64,000 nt of DNA, taken from Rhypophila decipiens. Lineage: Eukaryota > Ascomycota > Sordariomycetes > Sordariales > Naviculisporaceae. How positions within the stretch are numbered: the stretch's first letter is position 1; each line of letters starts with the position of its first letter. Under the pieces are notes generated by a model. That model worked only from the letters and a program-made list of their open reading frames with translations. It was not told the DNA's origin and made no database searches. The stretch covers positions 1-64,000 of the forward strand of contig MU858074.1 of NCBI GenBank assembly GCA_033297075.1. Direction: 5' to 3'. Below are positions 12,822 to 23,397 of this stretch, piece after piece. The translations under genes were made by a program, and so were the position numbers.

Positions 12822-13625
12822 TTATGCCCCGCGTGGCTCTTGCTGTTTCCACCACTTTTCCCATAATGGGTCTCTCTGCTTCGGGAACGGGTCCATCCAA
12901 GGTCCTGTCCATGCTCCTGTGTCTTCATTTGTGGCTGGCTGTGATGTGACAACCAAGGTAGGAGCCTGGAGCCGTTGTCTCCGAGCATATCGTCGTCGTT
13001 TGGTGAATGGGAAGACTCGGACCCATCCGACCAAGGATTTCCATCTCGACTGTGGTATTTGTCCCCCTTCGATCACCATGGCTTGTGGGTTCCGACTCGG
13101 TGATTGGCAAAAGGCGCACGAGGAGTGCTTCATCTCTTCGACAAGCAGATCTGCTGATTCCATAATCTTGTCGGGCGTCGAGCCGTTCGGCTTGAGTATG
13201 ACGGGCAGGACGGGATGTCCACACTGGTGATAAGCGATTTGACGGCAGACGGGACATGATGGTCGGTCTTCGGCCACGACGTTTAGGTAGTGTTTAATGC
13301 AGTAGCTGCCAAATCTGTGGCCGCAGGGTAGTAGACTCCAGCCCTCTGTGATGCCCTCTGGGCTCTTGGAGCCGATGGGCTCCTGGCAGATGGGACATGT
13401 AGAATCCACCTGTGTTTTGACGCCTAGTTTGTCGAGGACCGCGTCCTTCTTGGCGACATATTGGAGGGGCCTGCGCTTGGTGAAGGCGCTCATAGCGGCA
13501 ACAGTCAGATTGTACAGATAGCTGGGGAGGCGAAATGGAGCGAACAAGATCGAGGCTAGGGAACGAAAGGTGAATCGGAAGCTGCGCGTGAAGAAATAAA
13601 CAAGTCGAGAGGCAGTTCTGAACAT
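12822..13625 (-). CDS. RING-finger protein (putative E3 ubiquitin ligase)
   Basis: Single-exon gene, 267 residues. The N-terminus is basic, aromatic and hydrophobic (MFRTASRLVYFF, then FRSLASILFAPF), suggesting a membrane anchor or organelle-targeting segment. A RING domain follows from about residue 80: CPIC, then CGHRFGSYC, an HYL segment and CPVC, close to the C3HC4/RING-H2 spacing. A second cluster of Cys and His residues (YHQCGH, then SCAFC) follows at once and may bind another metal. The C-terminal third is basic and Trp-rich. RING domains usually recruit E2 enzymes to ubiquitinate substrates; the substrate here is unknown and no orthologue name can be assigned. An orphan RING protein of fungi is the safest description. 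Confidence 0.8.
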   Translation of the reverse strand: MFRTASRLVYFFTRSFRFTFRSLASILFAPFRLPSYLYNLTVAAMSAFTKRRPLQYVAKKDAVLDKLGVKTQVDSTCPICQEPIGSKSPEGITEGWSLLPCGHRFGSYCIKHYLNVVAEDRPSCPVCRQIAYHQCGHPVLPVILKPNGSTPDKIMESADLLVEEMKHSSCAFCQSPSRNPQAMVIEGGQIPQSRWKSLVGWVRVFPFTKRRRYARRQRLQAPTLVVTSQPATNEDTGAWTGPWMDPFPKQRDPLWEKWWKQQEPRGA

Positions 13626-14842
13626 CTGCTACATGATAGGACTTTTCCACCAGGCTGCGAGGAGGGTGGCAGGTGGTGGGGTGTGGCCGAGCGGTCGAGC
13701 GGTCCAGTTGATGACGCCTGGGGACCAGGCACTGCAGTTGGCAACCTGAGAGGTCGGAGCGAAGGGGATTGGTCACTCGAGTTCCCACGACAATTGAGGC
13801 TGAGAACCAAGACAACAGATGAAAGATGGAGTTCAGATCAGTGAAACAAGAAACACAGGAGGAGAAAACAAATTCACGAGGGATCACTCGCGTCCGCGTT
13901 CTAAAATAAAAACGCCGGCTATCGTGTCAGACACTACCAGGTTAGGTCCGACTCCAAAGCCGATGGGAAAAGTCAATTCTAACTGCCCCGTGCATTTGCT
14001 GTCCAACTATGCAAGCTGGAGGGAGTGAGCTCGCCAATTATAACGTACAAACACACATGTTCTAGACGCCCTAAATGGACAATGCAAACATGTTTGCTTC
14101 ATGCTTGCGGAGAGCACTTCACCACTTGCAAGACAGCTTGGCAGGACCGCTTCATGTACATACACCGTACATACAGTACTAGGTCGTGTACTCCGAAAAA
14201 GAAGACAACCAACGGTCCTTGGTTCCAAAACTCCCAGTACGAGTACTTGGACAGGTCAACAGTCATATCAGTATCGGTGCCGTGATTTTGGTTCATTCGG
14301 TTCAGGGCTGCCTCCGGACAGCTTGAAGGGTGTGAAAACACCCCGAGCCTGCTGTCCGGATGACAGTTCGAGCACACCTCTTCAGCGACCATCCAAAGGC
14401 CGAGTGACCACCCTCCGATTACTACAGATCATGTCGATGATACCTGATGGGTTTTAGATATGCAGAGTTTGGTCAAATGAGTCAGTATCTTGCATTCCCG
14501 CTGTACTGGTGACCTTGATAAGAAGCTACGGATACTGGTCAACGGCACTCTCCTCCCTCTGGATGTCGGGATTTGGGGGTGTGCTTCCAAGTGGGGCCGA
14601 TCGGTTCCTCCCTGATCCTGCCACTGCCAAGCCTTTCTTAGGTGCCTAGCGTGACCCACTTGCCCACTAAGCCGACTGCCTGGCTGGCAGAGAAGCCGCC
14701 TAGAACCGTCACCTGTGGCGTCAAAGAACAACTTCCAGTTCGCAAACAACCAAACCACCACACAGCAACATCCAGCAGAGGCGATCAAGTTTTCTGGGAC
14801 ACCCGAAATAGACAAGCAGGCTTCCCAGCCATAAGCCCTATA
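13626..14842. other. Divergent intergenic region RING gene / ess2
   Basis: About 1.2 kb between two divergent starts. A tRNA-like A box with a weak B-box-like stretch lies at 13684-13786 (see findings). The ess2 frame stays open upstream to 14642, but the upstream translation has no family similarity and is probably leader. Confidence 0.5.
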
Positions 14843-16222
14843 ATGGATTCCGAACCGACTCAGGCAAATGCCCTCATTCGAAAGAGGGTAGAAAATGAGC
14901 TCATGCCCCCGCCACCGCCACCTGCGAAACGAATCAAGCGACCCAAAAAGATCCTCTCTGAAGAAACCTACACCGAAGCGCTATCGCAGATCATTGCGCG
15001 AGACTTCTTTCCGGGACTCTTAGAAAGCGAAACACAGCAGGACTATCTAGATGCGCTCGAGTCCGGCGACGAACGATGGATCGAAATTGCCAAACGGCGC
15101 CTCGAGGAGGCCAGGGCATCACCCAGGAGGGTGACGAGGCCCATGGCATCGTCTTTTGGCAGCACCAGCCAATTTAACACTCCTGTGGGATACCTGGGCG
15201 ATACGCCCGCATCCACGGTATCATCTGCGACAGAGATCAGGAGCTCAATCGACACCAGCATGTCACTTGGGTCATTCCAAGCGAAATATACTAGTGAAGA
15301 CAACGAAAGTTTTTACAAGCTTCTCGACAAGCAGAATCAAAAGAGGGCTGAAAAGCATGCCTGGATGTGGAACGGGAATAAGCTGCCATCGAAGATGCAA
15401 CTGAAGCAACGGGAAATCGAACTGAGAATAGCCGAGTCGAGAGGCGACCTGCGCGACGATGGGTTCAAGAAGGATCGGCTTGCCATCAAGGATACGGACG
15501 ACAGGCCAGCCGCTCCGAATCACTGGAAATCGAAACCGAACAATGAGTTAATGTTCGCGCCCGAGGGTGTGGACGGGTTGGTGGAAACAGTGGCGGAGAG
15601 AGCACAGGCGGAATCGCGAGCACCGCCAAAGACAATCGTCTACGCAAACACGAGGGTGCCCGACCCAAACCCGAGACCAGAAAACACGTCAGGTGGCAGA
15701 TCGACAAGAGCCGCTTCACCAACACTCTCGGAAATCAGGGGCGCTATTGACGGAAAGCGACGGCCAGGAGACGAGGAAACAAGCATAATGGGGGGCGGGG
15801 GTGAGACTCCTCGGGTGAACGGCTATGCATTTGTGGACGACGAAGAGCCGGAACCTGTCAGGACGAGGCGGAAATCATCACCGATCGATCTTGGGCCCGG
15901 AGACGCAACACCGAATCCGTTCCAGCTCCAAGAGCAAGGGAAACGTGAGGCTTTGCACCATCGGATGGTAGAGAGGATTTCAGAGTCGCGTCGCACCTCG
16001 GCGAGGCTGGGAGTTACAGGCAAGGTTGAAAGGACACCGGTGCCGAAATTCCCGAGCAGTCCCCGGGTAACTGCTGGACTGACGCCGGCCGCGCAGAGGC
16101 TGTGGGGGAAGGTTGGAAGCGCGGGAATTGGCTCTCCATTTACCGGTGAACGGTCAAAGGCCACGCCTCGGCCTACTCCGAGACTTGTCAAGAGCTCGGG
16201 GCTTAAGAATGTCTCGAAGTGA
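14843..16222 (+). CDS. ess2: Es2/DGCR14-family splicing-associated nuclear protein
   Basis: Nuclear protein associated with late (C-complex) spliceosomes in animals and fission yeast. The single exon encodes 459 residues. The N-terminus has the family hallmark: a Pro-rich PPPPPPAKR stretch, basic residues, then ILSEETYTEALSQIIARDFFPG at residues 33-54. A middle segment with PVGYLGDTPAS-type residues, the FYKLLDKQNQKRAEKHAWMW helix and the NELMFAPEGVD motif are also characteristic. The C-terminus (LTPAAQRLWGKV, then SPFTG) matches the conserved end of the family. I chose the ATG at 14843 because it precedes the first conserved residues; the 67 extra codons open upstream look like leader. Confidence 0.9.
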   Translation: MDSEPTQANALIRKRVENELMPPPPPPAKRIKRPKKILSEETYTEALSQIIARDFFPGLLESETQQDYLDALESGDERWIEIAKRRLEEARASPRRVTRPMASSFGSTSQFNTPVGYLGDTPASTVSSATEIRSSIDTSMSLGSFQAKYTSEDNESFYKLLDKQNQKRAEKHAWMWNGNKLPSKMQLKQREIELRIAESRGDLRDDGFKKDRLAIKDTDDRPAAPNHWKSKPNNELMFAPEGVDGLVETVAERAQAESRAPPKTIVYANTRVPDPNPRPENTSGGRSTRAASPTLSEIRGAIDGKRRPGDEETSIMGGGGETPRVNGYAFVDDEEPEPVRTRRKSSPIDLGPGDATPNPFQLQEQGKREALHHRMVERISESRRTSARLGVTGKVERTPVPKFPSSPRVTAGLTPAAQRLWGKVGSAGIGSPFTGERSKATPRPTPRLVKSSGLKNVSK

Positions 16223-16672
16223 ATCGACTGCAAGGGAGTCTTGAAGTTTGGCGTGTTGCGTTCGGGGCCTTGGGAAGGGCGTATTTGACATTAAGATACC
16301 CTAGAATAGATTATGATTTATAGTACTCCAGCGAATAGACTTTTGCGAACTGTCATCGTTGTAACCCGTAGAATAATGGCCTATCATGCTTAACTCCGTG
16401 CAAACCCGAGGGTCTGACGCTAACAACGGCAAACCATGGGATTGTTGAGGTGTGGAACCTGATCCTACCCCTGTTCTACCGCCGTAATTTTTTGCGACTC
16501 CAACCAAGCTTGCATCTCAAGCCTCTCCACACCTTCACGGCTAACTCATCCCATCTCAAATTCGGATCAGCTCCATAGCAAAGAAATGAGATGAGATCAG
16601 ACGAACAGCTAAGAATGGCCCCATCGACTCATTGAAGCTCATCTCGGTCGACCTACCTCCCCAGACGACACG
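16223..16672. other. Intergenic region ess2 / coq8
   Basis: 450 bp with the ess2 3' end and the coq8 promoter. No further feature recognised. Confidence 0.5.
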
Positions 16673-18892
16673 ATGAGGTTTGCCGACCTCCTCCTGGATC
16701 TGGCCGCCGTGGCTAGTGCATCGCGGTCTGTCGCATCGAAACATGTTGCTCTCCGTGGTAGACAAGTGGATCGGTACCGCAAGACAAGCAGCATAGTTAC
16801 TGCTGCTGCTTCAGAGGCAAAAAAGAGCCCGGCCCACCATGGTCATGAAACAACACCTTTACAGGATGATGCGGTCGAGGCTAGGATCAATGAGACTTAT
16901 GAGCAGGATGCTCCTTTCACTCAAGCGGACGAGGCAATATACGAGTCTCAACCCGGGACAAGCAAATCTTCAGCCGGGACGGTGGACGCGATAGTTGAGA
17001 AACCAGCCCAACCGCTATCTCGGGAAGTTGAAAGCAAGTTGCAGGCAGACACAATTCCAGCATCTTCATCATCAGCTCCTGGGTCCCAAAAGCCGAAATT
17101 TACCCCAGCACCATGGGCAAGCGGTACGCCTCTTCTCACAGCTTTTCCACCGCCTAGGAGACCGCCTGTCCCATTGGAGGGCGGACAGGCCGGCGCTGGG
17201 ATTCTCGAGGACAGCATCTACAAGATTGGGAAAAAAGGACTGCGGATTATGGACGCCTTGGAGGAAGCAGCTGCTGAAGCGAAGAAAATGGAAGAGGAAG
17301 AACGGAAGATCAAGGACGAGGTTGATACTGTTGTTGATAGGACGGAATCACTGAAGAAGGAAGACCTCGGGTCACCCGCCACGAGTGTACCGCATGCTAG
17401 TGGCTCGCAAAAGGTTGTGGAGGGCAGCTCTCCGGTAGAACCGACAGTTGGCACGAATACCATGCCACCCAACGAAGAAGAAGATGCAAACATGGTTGCC
17501 GACCTCAGCAGCCCAAGTGCTTCCTCTTCAGCACCCCGATACGAACTCCGTGAATCCAGAGTCCCCTCGTCCCGAATCGGCAGATTATGGAACTACGGGG
17601 GTCTAGCAGCAGGCATGTTTGCCGGCACCATCAGTGAAGGTCTATCCCGCGCAGTAGGCGGTGGCAGCCAAGGATCCATGATGCTCAGCCCAGCCAACAT
17701 GGAGCGTCTAGTCGCCAAACTCTCGCGCATGCGAGGCGCGGCCCTGAAACTGGGACAGATGATGTCCTTCCAAGACGCCAAGATGCTCCCCCCTCCGATC
17801 CAAGAAGTCCTCCAGCGGGTGCAAGATCGCGCAGATTACATGCCGGCCTGGCAACGAGACGGCGTGCTCAAGGCGAACCTCGGCGCCGACTGGCGCGACT
17901 TGTTCGGCGAGTTTGAAGAGAAGCCCATCGCCGCCGCGTCGATAGGCCAAGTCCACAGAGCAACGCTCAAGGCAACCGGTGCCAAAGTCGCCGTCAAGAT
18001 CCAGTTCCCCGGCGTTGCGGATTCGATAAACTCGGATCTAGACAACATCGCCATCCTCCTGGCAGCGACTAAACTCCTGCCCAAGGGCCTCTACCTAAAC
18101 AAAACAATCGACAACGCGCGCACAGAACTAGGCTGGGAATGCGACTACCTCCGCGAGGCCGAGTGCGGCCAACGATACCGGAAACTCCTCACCTCGCCCC
18201 AAAACCCCTCAGAATGGAACGACGTTTTTGTCGTGCCCCAAATCTACCCCGAAGCCTCGGGCAAACAAGTAATAACAATGGAATTCATGCAAGGCGTGGG
18301 CGTGACCCGTATGATTTCCGATTTCTCCCAGGCCCAGCGGGACTGGATCGGCACGCAGATCCTCCGCCTCTGTCTCCGCGAGATTGCAGAATTCAAATTC
18401 ATGCAGACGGACCCTAACTGGACGAATTTCCTGTATAATTCGCAGACCCAAAAGCTCGAGCTGCTTGATTTCGGCGCGTCAAGGGAATACCCCCCCGAAT
18501 TCATCGACAAGTATCTCCGTCTGTTGGAAGCTGCCTCGAGGGGGGATCGCGAACGCGTCAAGGTCTTCTCGGAAGAACTGGGATACTTGACCGGGCATGA
18601 GAGCAAGGCCATGCTGGATGCGCACATCACAAGTGTCAGCACGCTTGCGGAGCCGTTTTTGCGGGATGCGCCAGAGGTGTATGACTTTCGGGATCAGACT
18701 ATTACGGAACGTGTCAAGGCGCAGATTCCTGTCATGATTCATGAGCGCTTGGCCCCCCCGCCCGAGGAGACGTATAGTCTGCATCGGAAATTAAGCGGTG
18801 CGTTTTTGCTTTGTGCTAGGCTGGGGAGTCGAGTACGCTGTAGGGAGTTGTTTGAGGATGCCCTTGGGAAGACGGGTATGGAGTTTCCTTGA
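16673..18892 (+). CDS. coq8: Mitochondrial atypical kinase/ATPase Coq8 (ABC1/ADCK family)
   Basis: Atypical kinase-like ATPase of the inner mitochondrial membrane, needed for the ubiquinone-synthesis complex. One exon, 739 residues, with no intron. Residues 1-280 are an Ala/Ser/Glu-rich N-terminal region starting with an Arg-containing, weakly acidic presequence-like segment. The ABC1 domain shows every family mark: the KxGQ motif (AALKLGQMMS, near residue 354), the alanine-rich nucleotide loop (PIAAASIGQVHRA, near 419), the lysine in VAVKIQFPG, the QTDPNWTNFLY catalytic segment, and the DFG metal-binding motif (LLDFGASR, near 596). These match the UbiB/COQ8 branch. It is longer than yeast Coq8 because of the N-terminal low-complexity part. 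It is convergent with rrp36. Confidence 0.95.
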   Translation: MRFADLLLDLAAVASASRSVASKHVALRGRQVDRYRKTSSIVTAAASEAKKSPAHHGHETTPLQDDAVEARINETYEQDAPFTQADEAIYESQPGTSKSSAGTVDAIVEKPAQPLSREVESKLQADTIPASSSSAPGSQKPKFTPAPWASGTPLLTAFPPPRRPPVPLEGGQAGAGILEDSIYKIGKKGLRIMDALEEAAAEAKKMEEEERKIKDEVDTVVDRTESLKKEDLGSPATSVPHASGSQKVVEGSSPVEPTVGTNTMPPNEEEDANMVADLSSPSASSSAPRYELRESRVPSSRIGRLWNYGGLAAGMFAGTISEGLSRAVGGGSQGSMMLSPANMERLVAKLSRMRGAALKLGQMMSFQDAKMLPPPIQEVLQRVQDRADYMPAWQRDGVLKANLGADWRDLFGEFEEKPIAAASIGQVHRATLKATGAKVAVKIQFPGVADSINSDLDNIAILLAATKLLPKGLYLNKTIDNARTELGWECDYLREAECGQRYRKLLTSPQNPSEWNDVFVVPQIYPEASGKQVITMEFMQGVGVTRMISDFSQAQRDWIGTQILRLCLREIAEFKFMQTDPNWTNFLYNSQTQKLELLDFGASREYPPEFIDKYLRLLEAASRGDRERVKVFSEELGYLTGHESKAMLDAHITSVSTLAEPFLRDAPEVYDFRDQTITERVKAQIPVMIHERLAPPPEETYSLHRKLSGAFLLCARLGSRVRCRELFEDALGKTGMEFP

Positions 18893-19082
18893 GAGACGTA
18901 CGTACCAGGGAGAGGACTGGCAAGGTGGTAGGCTGGTGCCCGTGAGGGGTGGGGCATGTATATTAGTAGATGTGTATAATAATCTTGTTTACTTTGTATT
19001 ATAATCACTGTATATAGAAAGCGAGAGTGTCATGAATGGATCGAGTTCATAGTGAATTACATCCACCAGCCAACCCTCCACA

Positions 19083-20158
19083 TTAATGCCGATCCTCCCC
19101 AGTCCTCCTCCCATAAGGAAGCGCCTTCTTCTCCCGTCCGGCAACCTTCTTCCTCTTCTTCTCAATAGCCTTATCGACCTGCCCCTTCTTCATGCCCGCA
19201 AACTGCTCAACAAGCAACCTCTTCTTCTGCTCGCTCTTCTTGAGATAAAACGGCTGTTTCCCCTGCTTAACCAGCTCCTTCTCCTGCTTCCTGTGCTCCT
19301 CGAGCAGCTGCCTTTCCTTGTCCTTCCTCTCCCTCGCCTTTTTCTTGCTGTCCATCGACATTAGTGCCCTCGAGAGTTTTTCTTTCTCGAGCGGGTCTTT
19401 GGTCTTCTTGATTGCTTCTCGCAATTGTCTCATCTCGTCTTCCTGGTAGTCGTCCAGGAAGGAATATGCCTTGCGGAGTTTGGCCTCGTCTATGGGGGCC
19501 GAGTAGCCGTGTCCCTGTCCTAGGGGGCCGAAACGGGGATCACGAGCTTGCACCTTGGGGACTTCGATGAAATCTCGCTTGCGGGAGACGGGCTTTTTGG
19601 ACGTCATCTCTACGGGGGCGTGTTTGCTGCTTCTCTTGAGGGGTTTGGTTGAATTCTTGGCGGTTTTGAATTCTTCCTTGAAGCCTTTTCTGTGGGTGGG
19701 AGCTTCGTTTTCCGAGTCTGGGTCTGCAGATTCGTTGCTTCCTCTGCGTTTCTTTTTGCCTGGTGCGTCTAGGGAAGCTTGGGCTCTGAGTAGAGCACCG
19801 AAGGATAGTTGAGCTGCTGCTTCGGCTGCTGATTTGCGTGCTCTACTGACACCACCGTCGCTGCTGCCTTCTGATTCTGCATCGGAGTCCTTGAATGAGA
19901 TGTTAGCTTTCTTGTTCATTTTCACTCATGGTTGGCAGAAGAAGTTTCTCATACCTCTTCACTTCCCGATGCGGCGTCATCATCTTCCTCCGAGCCAGAA
20001 CCCTCCTCAGAACCGACATCTTCTTCACTGGGACCTTCATCGCTATCGTCGTGTTCGATATCGGATTCTGGGTCTGGTTCTGTCCTGGCTTTCACACGTC
20101 TCTGGAGGAGCCCGCCGAGTCCAGCACCGGTTGGCGCTTTTCGTTTGATAGATGACAT
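19083..20158 (-). CDS. rrp36: rRNA biogenesis protein Rrp36
   Basis: Nucleolar factor of the 90S/SSU processome, required for early cleavages of pre-18S rRNA. Two exons on the minus strand, 19955-20158 and 19083-19889, around a 64-nt intron (GTATGA donor, GCTAAC branch site, AAG acceptor). The product is 336 residues. The first exon is basic and then strongly acidic (runs of Asp/Glu/Ser). The second exon carries the family core: RDPRFGPLGQG, the YSFLDDYQEDEMRQL helix, a long charged coiled-coil rich in Lys/Arg/Glu, and the terminal KKLPYGRR-type motif (here KKALPYGRRTGE). The translation across the splice (SEE then DSDAESEG) stays acidic, which supports the junction. Confidence 0.92.
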
Positions 20159-20936
20159 GTTGAGATTTCAGAGGATCCAATGTGGGTTGCCAAAACTTAG
20201 GTCCTCGTCTTAGAAAATATATGACCCAAGCGATTGATATCTCAGTCTTCTTCTGGCTAGCTGCTGAATGTGTGATGTCGAATGAAAGTGATGTTGCGGT
20301 AGGCCTCCCCCGACAGGCTCGATTGACGTTCGGTGCTGAAAATTTTGGCTCGACACCTTGGCAGATAAACTGGTACGCGGGAGTACGGGCTTTTGTTCCA
20401 TTCTATTGGCTGATCTGGTTATTCCATCACTAATTAGCCGCTACGCTAAAGGTACCTTCCTAGCATTGGATGGGATCCACTTTCGTTACCTTACGACTTC
20501 AAAACTTTATTTCACCCGACTTGTATGAAAGCAACACGATCAACAATCAAAACCGGGCACGGGCACGATTGTCAAGTCCAGACGACAATTTGACACTCAG
20601 GCTACACAATTTCTACACAGTCATTTTGTCAGATCATCTGCTCAAAGAGAAACAAAGCTCAAATTTTCCCGGCACATCAATATTCACGGCAGCTCAGACT
20701 GCTGCTTCCTTTTGGCCCAACTCCTTGGTCATATTCTGACGGCAGTTGGGCATACTCTCCTTTCACTTCCAAGTGGAATGACCCCCTGTTCATTTTATCG
20801 GTCATTGCTTCAACTTCAATTTCCAGCACTGAATCTCAGAGGCCGCGTTGCTTCTAGTGACACGATCAAGTTAGAGCTAGTTCGCCTCACACAGACGTCC
20901 ACTGTCACAAAAACCTGTCGATTTTCTGTTGACCAG
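20159..20936. other. Divergent promoter rrp36 / FCP1-like gene
   Basis: 778 bp between two divergent starts. The downstream frame is open from 20712, but its first 75 codons do not resemble the rest of the protein. No other gene seen. Confidence 0.5.
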
Positions 20937-22535
20937 ATGGCAAAGAAGAGGAAGGACAATAAAGAAAAGGGCATAAAACGAAAACGTCCTAAGCAGGAAA
21001 AACCATACTTTGGCGGCAGATTTGCACAGTCAAGAGCGAGAAGAGCTGAGGGAGCCATGGATGAAAGGAACGACGATGGCCCGAGAAGGGACCAGTCGCG
21101 AGGGAATCTCGCGTCTGAGCTCTGGAATCAACAACAAAGGCAATATCACCAACAGCAGCCGGCTTATCAAGCCCCATCTTGGCCACAGGCATCATCATTC
21201 GGGGCTCCGGCACCACCTATACCACCACCACAACACTGGCCCCAAGCATCATACAGCGCTCCAGGACCACCTCTGCCACACAATTTTGACCCCCAGAGCG
21301 CTTCATTCTCTCCGTCTTGGAACAACTCGGGGTGGGCTCCTCTCCATTCTCACCCTATTCCTCCTCATCCACCACCACCGTCAGGAGGATTCCCTCACTG
21401 GGGCCCAAGTACTGGCTTCCTCCCTCAAGGACATAACTATCCAGCCACGACCACCACGATGAACAACAATATGCCGCATTTCCATGACCCGAGAGGGGGA
21501 TCTCATTATCCCAACGACAAACCCTTCTCATCAGGCTCAGAAAGCAGAAGAAACTACTCGACCAGACCTCAAAGCAGCCGCGGGGGCGGTAGTGGTTTCC
21601 CCCGTGACCCAAACGAGATCATTCTGACTGACACTGATCAGTCACAAGCACCAATCCACCAAAAGCCCAAGCGCCCCAAGAAAAACAAGGAACAGGAAAA
21701 AACTAACCACCCCAAACCTCATTCAAAGGACGGGTCCAAACTCGCCCCCTCGGCAGCATCAGGCGGTGTCCCGGACCCAACCCCAGAATACCTCGCCCAA
21801 GCCTCAAGCCCGCCCACTTCACTCCCAACTCCCCGGCCTATCCTGGTAGTAATCGACCTAAACGGCACCCTCGTCTTTCGCAGAGATCCCAAACGACGTC
21901 CGCACATATGCACACTCCGCCCCCACGCAGAAGCCTTCCTATCATACTGTTTCGCCCATCACAAGGTAGCAATCTGGTCGTCAGCCCAACCGAAAAACGT
22001 CGAGATAATGGTCAAATCTCTCCTCCCCAAGCAGGAACAACGCGACCAGCTAATCGTCAACTGGGGGCGCGATAATTTCGGCCTCACGGAAGAAGATTCC
22101 CGGCGACGTATTCAGTGCTACAAGCGCCTTACCAAACTCTGGATGGACGAATCCGTCATGGCGACCGGGTACTGGAACCAGAGTAATACCGTGCTTATAG
22201 ACGATAGTATTGAGAAAGCGAGGAGCGAACCGTACAATGCTATTACTATCCCCGAGTTTATGGGGAATTTGAAAGAAAAACCGGTGGTGTTGAAGTTGGT
22301 GCAGGAGTACCTTGATATACTTGCAAGACAGGCTGATATCAGCAGTTATATTAAACTGCACCCGTTCAAGGCGGATGCTACTGCTGAGACAAGGCCTACG
22401 ACGGCGGACGAGGAAAGACAAGCAAACACTGCGACTAATCCAGACGAGATTGACCTAGAATCTCCTGGGAAAGAGGCACACGAGGAGTCGGCACACCCGG
22501 TCGCGAGCTCTTCTAGCGTGGGCCACGATTGGTGA
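20937..22535 (+). CDS. FCP1-like (NLI-interacting factor) phosphatase-domain protein with DLNGT motif
   Basis: Single-exon gene, 532 residues from the ATG at 20937, chosen because it begins a basic NLS-like segment (MAKKRKDNKEKGIKRKRPK). Residues 50-290 are Pro/Gln/Ser/His-rich and disordered. The HAD-type FCP1 homology domain follows (about residues 300-465): ILVVIDLNGTLVFRRD with the nucleophile Asp at 307, an RPHAEAFLSY segment, WSSAQPKNVEIM, and NTVLIDDSIEKARSEPYNAI containing the conserved IDDS. Classic members have DxDx(T/V); here the second Asp is Asn. The same change occurs in some plant and fungal FCP1-like proteins, so it may mark a subfamily with weak or no phosphatase activity. 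Likely nuclear. Not the RNAPII phosphatase Fcp1 itself, as no BRCT domain is present. Confidence 0.82.
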   Translation: MAKKRKDNKEKGIKRKRPKQEKPYFGGRFAQSRARRAEGAMDERNDDGPRRDQSRGNLASELWNQQQRQYHQQQPAYQAPSWPQASSFGAPAPPIPPPQHWPQASYSAPGPPLPHNFDPQSASFSPSWNNSGWAPLHSHPIPPHPPPPSGGFPHWGPSTGFLPQGHNYPATTTTMNNNMPHFHDPRGGSHYPNDKPFSSGSESRRNYSTRPQSSRGGGSGFPRDPNEIILTDTDQSQAPIHQKPKRPKKNKEQEKTNHPKPHSKDGSKLAPSAASGGVPDPTPEYLAQASSPPTSLPTPRPILVVIDLNGTLVFRRDPKRRPHICTLRPHAEAFLSYCFAHHKVAIWSSAQPKNVEIMVKSLLPKQEQRDQLIVNWGRDNFGLTEEDSRRRIQCYKRLTKLWMDESVMATGYWNQSNTVLIDDSIEKARSEPYNAITIPEFMGNLKEKPVVLKLVQEYLDILARQADISSYIKLHPFKADATAETRPTTADEERQANTATNPDEIDLESPGKEAHEESAHPVASSSSVGHDW

Positions 22536-23397
22536 GTCTACCTCGAGGATAGGTAGACAGTCCATTCTATTTGTAGACGGTGTATATACTAGACTAGAAA
22601 AACGAGTTGAGGCCTCTTCTATCTCCTCGCTCGCTCGCTCTCTCCCAGCCAGCTAGAGGAGACGGGGCCATGGGGGCAGTACACACACACACACATTAAT
22701 CAAGTAATGACACCGTGGGCGCCTTTTCAGCCCACCCAGATAATTAGAGCATTTCATCAAGACTATATATACCATGACCATACCTTTGCGACTCTTACCT
22801 TGAGACCGAGACCGAGGCCGTGCCGGAAACCGCCCTCAAACTACCCATGGCATGAGATAAATTCAAGTCTCGTCGTGTGAAGGCTACAGACCTAGAAACT
22901 AAGCTAACATTTTCTTTTCTGTAATCTAGCGTCCGAATCGGGCGGGGGGCTTGATCGTAGGTTGTTGACATGTCAGATGATTATTTTAGGGAGATAGAGA
23001 GCCGAGGGCACAGGTACAGCCGATATCACTACGTCAGCCTGATCCACCCATATAGCATCAAGGAGGACAGACAGAACCTCGGTCGAGCGAGGCATGAGGA
23101 CTCGCATGTGTTGTTTACCTGGTAAGTACCCGAGAACACAATCACTCACTAGGTCAAAAAACAAAGAAGACAGAGTTCATGAGAGAGTACTTTTTGACGC
23201 GATACCTGGCATCTATTTATGGACTCCTTCATCCCCGATATATCCATCGACGATACATAAAACTCATGAGTCACGGTTTCAGGGCTAGTCCGTCCCATTT
23301 TTCCCGTCAAGTTGGTTCATCAGTCATGTCCCATATCCCAGCCCGTCCCGCCGATATCAAATCGTCAAACAAGTGAAAACAAGAATATACTAATCAT
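22536..23397. other. Convergent intergenic region FCP1-like / eEF1B gamma
   Basis: 862 bp of 3' regions. A short (CA)n run lies at about 22680-22697, preceded by CTCG-type simple sequence. No gene recognised. Confidence 0.5.

Noticed and set aside
14642..14842. 67-codon N-terminal extension of Es2
   Set aside because: The family starts close to the ATG at 14843; the upstream residues look like translated leader.
20712..20936. 75-codon N-terminal extension of the FCP1-like protein
   Set aside because: No similarity to the family, promoter-like sequence, and a good start with an NLS-like segment follows at 20937.
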